From contig JANWWX010000089.1 in NCBI GenBank assembly GCA_025057195.1, positions 1-5,844 on the forward strand: DNA of 5,844 bases. The letters run 5' to 3'. Below the pieces are notes generated by a model, which had not been told where the DNA came from, did no database searches, and saw only the letters and a list, made by a program, of their open reading frames with translations. Made by a program: the position numbers and the translations under genes. This DNA is from Leptospiraceae bacterium (GTDB lineage: Bacteria > Spirochaetota > Leptospiria > Turneriellales > Turneriellaceae). Within the stretch, counting starts at the first letter, position 1; each line of letters opens with the position of its first letter. This document shows, one piece after another, positions 1 to 5,633 of the stretch.

Positions 1-1
1 C

Positions 2-115
2 CTCGAGACACAACTGCCGCGGGCTGTCACACTGGTGGATTTGCAGGAGAACAGTGCGATTGTGCGTGAAATGAAACGTGAAATAAAAGTAGAATACGGG
101 AAAGAGGCAGGATGA
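2..115 (+). CDS. ftsQ: C-terminal end of an FtsQ/DivIB-type cell division protein (5' truncated)
   Basis: An open frame enters from the left edge and ends at TGA 113-115, giving the last 37 residues. It contains the segment AVTLVDLQENSAIVRE followed by a charged tail ending EYGKEAG. FtsQ/DivIB proteins commonly end their beta domain with a strand of the form (I/V)DLR followed by a short charged segment, and in most bacteria ftsQ lies directly before ftsA. The assignment therefore rests on a short, weakly diagnostic motif plus position. The stop overlaps the ftsA start in an ATGA arrangement (112-115), which usually means translational coupling. FtsQ is a single-pass inner-membrane protein that links cytoplasmic division proteins to the periplasmic FtsB/FtsL/FtsW/FtsI complex. 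Catalytic or membrane parts cannot be judged because the rest lies outside the window. Confidence 0.6.
   Translation, partial: LETQLPRAVTLVDLQENSAIVREMKREIKVEYGKEAG
103..107 (+). promoter_or_regulatory. Shine-Dalgarno sequence of ftsA
   Basis: AGAGG lies 4 nt before ATG 112 and 7 nt before the adjacent ATG 115. The longer spacing is closer to the usual optimum, so translation may begin at the second ATG and give an FtsA one residue shorter. The site lies inside the end of the upstream ftsQ-type reading frame. Confidence 0.5.
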
Positions 116-1350
116 TGAGTTTTACTGCAGGCGCAGAAGGTGGTCGGATCATCGCAGCGCTCGATCTGGGTTCCAGTAAGACAGTGGCACTGGTAGCAAG
201 GGTTACTTCCCCTGAAGAAGTGGAAATCATCGGTTTGGGGGTCGTGGAAGGCCGCGGCGTCAAATCGGGTTCAGTCACCAACTTAGAACTGGCGGTCAAG
301 AGCATCCGCGAAGCCATCGAAGAAGCCGAACTGATGTCCGCTGTGGAAATTGACGAAGTGGTGATCAATATTTCCGGCAAGAACGTGCGCGGCGACAACG
401 CCACTGGGATGGTCACGATCACCGGTCGTGATCGCATCATCACACACGCCGATGTTTTTCGGGTCATTGAACAGGCACAGAATATCCGCATCCCCGCAGA
501 CCAGGAAATCCTGCATGTCCTATCCCGGGAGTTTAAAGTAGATGATCAGTCTGGGATCAAGGACCCAGTAGGAATGGTAGGAGTGCGGCTCGACGCGCAA
601 GTGCACATTGTCACGGCGCCGATCACACAACTGCAGAATACCGAAAAGGCGGTCGAGCAAGCCGGTGTGCGGGTCTCCAACAAAGTGCTGTCGGCCTTGG
701 CCTCAAGCCATGCTATCCTCACGGAAGCTGAAAAAGACCTCGGTGTCGTCGTGTGCGACATTGGCTCTGGCGTCATTGACCTCATTGTTTATGTTGATGG
801 TGGCGTGGAATATTCCTCTACCATCTGCCTTGGTGGCCACCATGTGACACAAGATCTGTCGATTGGGCTCAAGACACCCATCGACGCAGCAGAGATGTTG
901 AAGAAACGGCGCGGTACGGCTCGTGCCGCTGACGTCGATCCGATGGAAATGGTCGAGGTGCCGTCTGTGGGAGAGCGTGCGCCGCGGCAAGTTCCGCGGC
1001 GCGACATGGCACTGATCATCGAGGCACGCATGCGCGAGATCTTAGAGCTCATCCATATGGAGATCATGAAGTCCGGCAGGAAAAATATTTTGGCGGGTGG
1101 CATCATCTTTACCGGTGGCGGCGCGCAGCTCGATGGGCTGGTGGGACTTGCCGAGGAAGTCATTGGCCTTGGGGCTTCGGTCGCCTATCCAAAGGGGCTG
1201 TTGGGGATTTCCGATAAGGTGGCGTCTCCGCCGTTCAGCACCGCGGTAGGGCTCATCCTTTACCAGGCGCGCTACGGCGAAAGTGAAACACAAAGAACAG
1301 GACGCACCCTACTCGGGCGAGTCAAAAGCTGGTTGCAAAAAAACCTATAG
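112..1350 (+). CDS. ftsA: Cell division protein FtsA, actin-like membrane tether of the Z ring
   Basis: FtsA is an actin-fold ATPase that binds the C-terminal peptide of FtsZ and anchors the Z ring to the inner membrane, then recruits later division proteins. The 412-residue protein has the usual family length. Phosphate-1 motif DLGSSK is at residues 18-23; the FtsA-specific 1C (SHS2) subdomain covers roughly 85-165 (INISGKNVRG to GVRLDAQVHIVT); phosphate-2 motif DIGSGVIDL is at 216-224; the adenosine motif FTGGGAQLDGL is at 333-343. The last residues, GRVKSWLQKNL, form the expected amphipathic membrane-targeting helix. In phosphate 2 the common DIGGGTTD appears as DIGSGVID. The gene overlaps the ftsQ-type end by 4 nt, and its stop codon is part of the ftsZ ribosome binding site. 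ATG 112 is used here; ATG 115 is equally possible. The family call is very secure. Confidence 0.97.
   Translation: MMSFTAGAEGGRIIAALDLGSSKTVALVARVTSPEEVEIIGLGVVEGRGVKSGSVTNLELAVKSIREAIEEAELMSAVEIDEVVINISGKNVRGDNATGMVTITGRDRIITHADVFRVIEQAQNIRIPADQEILHVLSREFKVDDQSGIKDPVGMVGVRLDAQVHIVTAPITQLQNTEKAVEQAGVRVSNKVLSALASSHAILTEAEKDLGVVVCDIGSGVIDLIVYVDGGVEYSSTICLGGHHVTQDLSIGLKTPIDAAEMLKKRRGTARAADVDPMEMVEVPSVGERAPRQVPRRDMALIIEARMREILELIHMEIMKSGRKNILAGGIIFTGGGAQLDGLVGLAEEVIGLGASVAYPKGLLGISDKVASPPFSTAVGLILYQARYGESETQRTGRTLLGRVKSWLQKNL
979..1002 (+). repeat. GC-only inverted repeat (9-bp arms, 6-nt loop) inside ftsA
   Basis: The arms GCGCCGCGG (979-987) and CCGCGGCGC (994-1002) are exact reverse complements around the loop CAAGTT; a G-U pair (978/1003) could add one more step. 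It encodes the conserved-looking FtsA stretch around residues 290-297. No T-run follows on the + strand, so it does not look like an intrinsic terminator. A role in transcript folding or ribosome pausing is only inference. Confidence 0.6.
1338..1344 (+). other. Candidate -1 frameshift heptamer A_AAA_AAC at the end of ftsA
   Basis: The last ftsA codons read CAA AAA AAC CTA TAG, so the heptamer A AAA AAC sits in the X XXY YYZ phase needed for a tandem -1 slip. The stop codon is only one codon beyond it. In the -1 frame the next codons are CCT ATA GGA GTG AAA and then the ftsZ ATG, with no stop between. A slip would give an FtsA-FtsZ fusion of about 800 residues. The motif is seen directly; its use is unproven, and a lysine-rich amphipathic tail can create such a run by chance. 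Confidence 0.35.
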
Positions 1351-1353
1351 GAG
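1349..1353 (+). promoter_or_regulatory. Shine-Dalgarno sequence of ftsZ overlapping the ftsA stop codon
   Basis: AGGAG begins inside the ftsA TAG stop (1348-1350) and ends 5 nt before ATG 1359. This spacing supports ATG 1359 as the ftsZ start over the in-frame GTG at 1353, whose first base is part of the Shine-Dalgarno itself. The overlap implies that ribosomes ending ftsA can feed ftsZ translation. Confidence 0.8.
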
Positions 1354-1356
1354 TGA

Positions 1357-1370
1357 AAATGCTAGCATTT
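1357..1370. repeat. 14-bp perfect palindrome spanning the ftsZ start codon
   Basis: AAATGCTAGCATTT is its own reverse complement and contains the ftsZ ATG at 1359-1361. As RNA it can form only a weak 5-bp stem with a CTAG loop; as DNA it is a symmetric site that could bind a dimeric protein. Either role is inference. Confidence 0.45.
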
Positions 1371-2519
1371 GAAGAAAAACGTAGATCCCCAGCCACCATT
1401 AAGGTCGTTGGTGTGGGTGGTGCGGGAATGAATGCTGTCGAACGCATGGTGTCGATGAACCTTGAGGGTGTCGAGCTGATCGTGATGAATACCGACGAAC
1501 AGGTGCTCGATCGCTCGCATGCCCCAACTAAAATTGCCTTAGGCACAAAGCTTACCCGCGGCATGGGAGCCGGCGGTGTTCCCGAAATTGGCGCACAGGC
1601 AGCGCTGGAAGACCGCGAAAAAATCATGAATGTGCTTAAGGGTGCAGACATGGTCTTCATTACGGCTGGAATGGGCGGTGGCACTGGCACGGGTGCTGCT
1701 CCCGTTGTCGCTGAGGTCGCGCGCGAACTTAAGGCCCTGACCGTAGGTGTGGTCACCCTACCCTTCACCACCGAAGGCCAAAAGCGCATGGCCTATGCCC
1801 GCCAAGGCCAAGCGAATTTACGCGAGCGCGTCGATACCCTCATCACCATCCCTAACGATGCCATTTTCAAGGTCATCGATAAAAAAACCCCAGTCACCGC
1901 CGCATATAAGCTGATCGATGACATGCTCTACCGCGCGGTGCGGGGGATCAGCAACATCATCAATTCGACCGGCTTTGTCAACGTGGACTTTGCCGACGTG
2001 CGCACCGTCATGGGCCAAAATGGCGATGCCGTCATCGGCTTGGGAGAAGGCAGTGGCGAAAACCGTGTCGCTGAGGCACTGCAGAGCGCGATCCGCCATC
2101 CATTGCTCAACGGCAAGACCATCGATGGTGCGCGCGCGGTACTGATCAACGTTGTCGCTGGTTCTGACTTTGCCCTCTATGAATACCATGAGATCCAAAA
2201 GCAGATCCAAGAGCAGGTTGCCAAAGACGCGGTGATCATTGTCGGCTTCACCGAAGACGAATCCAAAGATAACCATGTCTCCATCACTGTGATCGCCACC
2301 GGCTACCGGCAGAAAGAGCAAGAAAACACCCAGCAACCGCAGCCACAAGGCCAACGTGGATTCCAGCCGCAGATTTTGCCGCGCACTGGAACCGACGATG
2401 CGGCCTACCGCAGCAGTGGCATGCAGCAGGGTCTGGATTTCCCGCGCGTGGACACTTCGATCCAAAACGCGGTTTTTGAAATCCCAACCTTCTTGCGCAA
2501 AATGCCGAAGCCTGAGTAA
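1359..2519 (+). CDS. ftsZ: Cell division protein FtsZ, tubulin-like GTPase
   Basis: FtsZ polymerises with GTP at mid-cell to form the ring that organises septum synthesis. From ATG 1359 the protein has 386 residues, a normal length. The N-terminal Rossmann GTP-binding half includes VVGVGGAGMNAV (16-27), NTDEQVL (44-50), the tubulin signature GGGTGTG (106-112) and TLPFTTEG (133-140). The synergy loop NVDFADV (208-214) carries the aspartates needed for GTP hydrolysis across the polymer interface. The globular part ends near ITVIATGY (309-316); a glutamine- and proline-rich linker follows to about residue 365. The conserved C-terminal peptide EIPTFLRK (374-381) is the binding site for FtsA and other partners. 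An upstream GTG at 1353 would add two residues but overlaps the Shine-Dalgarno. The gene follows ftsA by 8 nt and probably shares its transcript. Confidence 0.98.
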   Translation: MLAFEEKRRSPATIKVVGVGGAGMNAVERMVSMNLEGVELIVMNTDEQVLDRSHAPTKIALGTKLTRGMGAGGVPEIGAQAALEDREKIMNVLKGADMVFITAGMGGGTGTGAAPVVAEVARELKALTVGVVTLPFTTEGQKRMAYARQGQANLRERVDTLITIPNDAIFKVIDKKTPVTAAYKLIDDMLYRAVRGISNIINSTGFVNVDFADVRTVMGQNGDAVIGLGEGSGENRVAEALQSAIRHPLLNGKTIDGARAVLINVVAGSDFALYEYHEIQKQIQEQVAKDAVIIVGFTEDESKDNHVSITVIATGYRQKEQENTQQPQPQGQRGFQPQILPRTGTDDAAYRSSGMQQGLDFPRVDTSIQNAVFEIPTFLRKMPKPE

Positions 2520-2527
2520 CACTTTAC

Positions 2528-2572
2528 GCCACCGGCAAGTGCCACAGCGCCCGCCATGGCCTGGCCGGTGGC
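2528..2572 (+). promoter_or_regulatory. Hairpin enclosing the comEC start codon
   Basis: GCCACCGGC (2528-2536) and GCCGGTGGC (2564-2572) are exact reverse complements separated by 27 nt. The proposed start ATG 2556 lies in the loop, itself inside the small palindrome GCCATGGC (2553-2560). No Shine-Dalgarno is visible nearby. The only T-rich stretch downstream (2581-2584, then C) is too short for a convincing terminator. The fold could limit translation of the downstream gene or weaken read-through from ftsZ; this is inference. Confidence 0.4.
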
Positions 2573-4379
2573 CTTCGCACTTTTCGTTAGTTTAGCTCTC
2601 TTTTCAAATGGGTATGCCAGCGCCGGTGCGATAAGCCTTTTGTTGGCGGCCGCCTGCTTTGGCTATGGAGTGCGCCAGTACGGCCGCCCATTTTTGCCAG
2701 TGCTTTTGCTCGGAGTTTTGCTCGCAGTCCTCCTTTTTCTTTTGCGCTATGATTACTGGAAAGCCAAGTCGATCGCAACAGATGGCACCGCCATCGCAAG
2801 CCACATCTCGCGCCGTTCGGTGGTGCTCACATTGAGCAATCGCTTACGCCTGCGGCTCACAGGCATCCGCCCGGAAGAGCGGCCACTCAAAGGTGCGATG
2901 GTCGAATTTTCCTGCCGCACATACCCACAGCCAGAAATAGCCCAAAGCCCTTGGGAAAGGCTTTCCGGGATCCAATTGTGGTGTGAAAAAACCCAGCTGC
3001 GTGTCGTCGGTTATACCCCACTTGCGCACTGGCGACAGCGAGTGCTCCAGCTTTTGGAGCAGCGCTTCGCCACTTTGGGCGAAACAAGCCTAATCGCAGC
3101 CTTCTTGCTCGGCGATACCGACAGCATGCCACCCGAAACTCTGGCAGCATTCCGCGACATGGGGCTGATGCACCTTTTTGCAGTTTCAGGACTCAATGTC
3201 GCGCTGCTTTTTGCCCTACTCTACCTACCGCTGCGCCTGGTGCGCTTGCCATTTTTGGGTGCCATTTTAGGTTATACTGTCACCACTGCCTTTCTGCTTT
3301 TGCTCGATTTTCCCGTGCCGCTTTTTCGGGCCTGGCTTTTTTTGACCATTGCTGGTTTGGCCAAACTCCTCGACCGCCGACTTTCGCCTTGGCCATTGCT
3401 ATTTTTCACGGCATTGGTGGTGGAAACCCTGATCCCACTCAGCACCTTTAGCATTTCTTTCATCTTGTCTTTCACAGTGACTGCCGCTATCTTATTTTTT
3501 TATGAGCCACTCTATTTTTGCTTTGCCGGCAAAAACTGGCTGCGCAATCTTGTGGCTGGCCACGTGGCGTTGACGTTGGCGGCTGGACTGGTCGCCCACA
3601 TCCTCAGCTATGCGATTTTCAAAACCGCACAACCGCTGGCACTATTTTATAACCTGCTGCTTGTGCCTTTTTCCGGGCTTTACCTTTTTTGTGCCGTGCT
3701 ATTCATATTTTTTGAGCCAGCGCGCTTCGCCCTGCAGCCCCTCGATACCCTGTATTTGGCTTTTGCGGGATGGCATTCGCAATACCCCATGGGCTTTTTG
3801 CCTGTGCCGGAACCAGGGTGGTTATGGTTTTCCGTTTTTTGGGCAGCCCTGGCGCTGGTGGCAGTGCTCTATTTCCAATGGCGCCGACGGCTATGGACAC
3901 TGCGCCGCGCGCTCTATTGGCTTTTGCCGCTTTATTTTTGTATTTTTCTTTTGCCTTGGTTTGTGGCAAAACCAGTGCGCGTGGCACTTTACGCCGTTCC
4001 CAACAAAATCTGGTTTTTGGAAAATGGCCGGTTCACTATTGCCGGAAGCGAAAAATTTTCGACCACTGCACCTACACTCTGCCTACCAATAACAGGTGCT
4101 GTGCATAGGACAGCAACCAACGAAAAAGATGGTATTATTTTTATTGATTCGCATTGCTTCGCCTTTGCCGCATCGCTCAGGCCCGAAAAGTGGCCTGCGA
4201 ATTTCTTGGCCCACTGTGCTCGGCTTGACCTTTTCCAGGCAAAAAATAAAACTACTACTGCCGCAGAGTGGCAGGAGCTTTTTGCCCTTTTTGGTTTTAG
4301 CGGCGAGCTGAAGGTGCGGCGCTATTTCCAGTGGTATTCAGACCGCCCGCTACGCTGCAGCAAGAGTGAGGACCTTTAG
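2556..4379 (+). CDS. ComEC/Rec2-family DNA-uptake channel-like protein without a metallo-beta-lactamase domain
   Basis: ComEC carries single-stranded DNA across the inner membrane during natural transformation. This 607-residue protein has about three N-terminal membrane helices (4-63), a soluble segment (about 64-155) matching the ComEC N-terminal domain and carrying two cysteines (C120, C143), then the Competence domain (about 160-470). Its family motifs are AFLLGDTDSMPPETLAAFRD (182-201), HLFAVSGLNV (206-215), VPLFRAWLF (254-262), a segment like the family LSF motif (ISFILSFTV, 300-308) and ALFYNLLLVPFSGLYLF (362-378). Many ComEC proteins continue with a metallo-beta-lactamase domain. Here residues 472-607 show no HxHxDH motif and look like a short soluble domain of unknown type. 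The family SGLH motif reads SGLN (N214). No in-frame start exists between the ftsZ stop and ATG 2556; GTG 2568 is an alternative. No Shine-Dalgarno is visible. It may act in DNA uptake, but function in competence is not shown. Confidence 0.88.
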   Translation: MAWPVAFALFVSLALFSNGYASAGAISLLLAAACFGYGVRQYGRPFLPVLLLGVLLAVLLFLLRYDYWKAKSIATDGTAIASHISRRSVVLTLSNRLRLRLTGIRPEERPLKGAMVEFSCRTYPQPEIAQSPWERLSGIQLWCEKTQLRVVGYTPLAHWRQRVLQLLEQRFATLGETSLIAAFLLGDTDSMPPETLAAFRDMGLMHLFAVSGLNVALLFALLYLPLRLVRLPFLGAILGYTVTTAFLLLLDFPVPLFRAWLFLTIAGLAKLLDRRLSPWPLLFFTALVVETLIPLSTFSISFILSFTVTAAILFFYEPLYFCFAGKNWLRNLVAGHVALTLAAGLVAHILSYAIFKTAQPLALFYNLLLVPFSGLYLFCAVLFIFFEPARFALQPLDTLYLAFAGWHSQYPMGFLPVPEPGWLWFSVFWAALALVAVLYFQWRRRLWTLRRALYWLLPLYFCIFLLPWFVAKPVRVALYAVPNKIWFLENGRFTIAGSEKFSTTAPTLCLPITGAVHRTATNEKDGIIFIDSHCFAFAASLRPEKWPANFLAHCARLDLFQAKNKTTTAAEWQELFALFGFSGELKVRRYFQWYSDRPLRCSKSEDL

Positions 4380-5533
4380 CGCAGGATGCGGATTTCACCG
4401 TGGTTGGGTAATTTCTGGCGTAAAGCAGTGAGATTTTTTTCGGTTAGGCGGATGAAGCGGGCACCGGCACGGAATTTGCGGTTCTGCGAATTATTGTCCA
4501 CCCAGACAATCTGCACCGGCAATTCCATGGGCTCAGAGTCAATATTCAAATGCAGGCTCATCAATTCGCCCGGCTCTGCTGGTTCATCCAACTCGAACGA
4601 GATCCCTTCAATCGATACGTCCTGCGAACGGGTTTTGCCACGGCTGCCTTCAGGCCGCGAGAGGGTCAGCTCCCACTCGAGTGGGAAGCGCACATGGCGG
4701 CGTTTATTGCGGGAATAACAAATCACACGGTTTTTGCCTGAGTACTTTGCAAAATAGAGCATCTGATCTGCACGATCGAGCAAGTCCTCAGGTTTGGTCG
4801 CATCGACGGGATAGGTGGCAATGCCCCCGCTCAGGCTCAGCGTGAGCGTGGCTATTTTAAGCTGAGAAAATTCTTTGCGGATTTTTTCTCCAACTACAAT
4901 TGCGCCGTCAGCACCAGTTTCGGGCAGAAGCACGGCGAATTCCTCGCCGCCGATGCGGCAGGGTGTGTCCTCGCTGCGTGTGCACTGCCGCAAGAGTTGC
5001 CCCAGTGCGGCGATTACGGCGTCACCTGTAGTGTGGCCATAAGTATCGTTGATGCGTTTGAAATTATCGATATCGAGGACTAAAAGTGAAAATTCGCGAT
5101 GGTGGCGTTGTGCTTGCTTGAACTCGCGGATAAGCGCCTGGTCAAAGAAGCGGCGGTTGTAAATTCCGGTCAGCTCGTCGGTGGCGACTTGCCGCGCAGT
5201 TTCTGCGTAAATGTGTATTTCTATCACTTTGGGGTTCTTGATGTCGCGGCTCTGGTTGACAAAGTAATCGAGCAGGGCGACGCGAAAGCCGACACTCCGC
5301 TGCAGGGTGCGTTCGAGCTTTTTCTGATGTTCCAGGATTGCCTGCCATTTCTGTTGTGCTTCTTTAGGCCCCAGGCGCAGGTGGCACATCACGTGCAGCA
5401 CACGCGCATAGATATTTTCCTCTCCCTCTTCGTACAATTGGGCAACTTTTTGAAGTATTTGCTCATCGCTCTGTTGCCCATCAGCAAACACGCGATTGAT
5501 GAGATCGAGCTCACTTTGGATGCCGGCAGACAT
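4376..5533 (-). CDS. Diguanylate cyclase (GGDEF) with C-terminal PilZ c-di-GMP receptor domain
   Basis: The enzyme would join two GTP molecules into the second messenger c-di-GMP and also bind it. Of 385 residues, about 1-115 form a soluble, probably helical region without a recognised sensor motif and without membrane segments, with a charged helix near 58-80. The GGDEF domain spans about 115-272: DELTGIYNRRFF (119-130), the metal-binding segment LDIDNFKRIND (153-163), YGHTTGD (165-171) and active site GGEEF (195-199). RSED (186-189) lies five residues before the active site, as in the RxxD inhibitory site, so product inhibition is expected. The PilZ domain (about 275-375) has RRHVR (278-282) as RxxxR and DVSIEG (305-310) as the (D/N)xSxxG motif. 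All key residues are present, so both activities are likely. ATG 5533 has only a weak Shine-Dalgarno (GGTTAGGC directly before it). The gene ends against comEC with a 4-nt overlap. Which process it controls is unknown. Confidence 0.93.
   Translation of the reverse strand: MSAGIQSELDLINRVFADGQQSDEQILQKVAQLYEEGEENIYARVLHVMCHLRLGPKEAQQKWQAILEHQKKLERTLQRSVGFRVALLDYFVNQSRDIKNPKVIEIHIYAETARQVATDELTGIYNRRFFDQALIREFKQAQRHHREFSLLVLDIDNFKRINDTYGHTTGDAVIAALGQLLRQCTRSEDTPCRIGGEEFAVLLPETGADGAIVVGEKIRKEFSQLKIATLTLSLSGGIATYPVDATKPEDLLDRADQMLYFAKYSGKNRVICYSRNKRRHVRFPLEWELTLSRPEGSRGKTRSQDVSIEGISFELDEPAEPGELMSLHLNIDSEPMELPVQIVWVDNNSQNRKFRAGARFIRLTEKNLTALRQKLPNHGEIRILR
4671..4686. repeat. 16-bp perfect palindrome within the PilZ-domain coding region
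   Basis: TCCCACTCGAGTGGGA is its own reverse complement and encodes part of FPLEWE in the PilZ domain on the - strand. As RNA it allows a 6-bp stem with a TCGA loop. It is probably incidental to the coding sequence. Confidence 0.4.
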
Positions 5534-5598
5534 GCCTAACCAAAACGCTGCCCTTCAGGTTGTCAATTACTTGCGGTTTTGGAAAGTGAGGTCTTTGT

Positions 5599-5610
5599 GT
5601 TTTGCAAAAC
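5599..5610. promoter_or_regulatory. 12-bp perfect palindrome in the gap upstream of the GGDEF-PilZ gene
   Basis: GTTTTGCAAAAC lies in the 100-nt gap (5534-5633), 66 nt upstream of the GGDEF-PilZ start and 23 nt after the stop of the preceding gene. A symmetric site in an otherwise unstructured gap is a plausible operator for a dimeric regulator. There is no flanking extension of the symmetry, and no convincing promoter could be paired with it. Confidence 0.3.
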
Positions 5611-5633
5611 TGCTAAGCGTTATTTCTAAGCAC

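Noticed and set aside
1137..1144. GCTGGTGG, identical to the E. coli Chi site
   Set aside because: Chi sequences differ between lineages and a single 8-mer inside ftsA carries no weight.
1881..1887. Run of seven A in ftsZ as a second slippery site
   Set aside because: The codons are GAT AAA AAA ACC, so the phase does not fit the X XXY YYZ pattern, and the run is in the middle of the conserved GTPase domain.
1818..2522. 234-codon - strand open frame opposite ftsZ
   Set aside because: It is a shadow of the highly conserved ftsZ frame; the composition is that of reverse-complemented ftsZ codons and there is no recognisable domain.
3337..3501. Two T7 runs in comEC (3337-3343 and 3495-3501) as phase-variation tracts
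   Set aside because: Seven bases is short for slipped-strand switching, and phenylalanine- and leucine-rich membrane helices readily give such runs.
5538..5566. TTGACA on the - strand (5566-5561) with TTGGTT 17 nt later as a promoter for the GGDEF-PilZ gene
   Set aside because: The -10 match is poor and transcription would begin at about the start codon itself.
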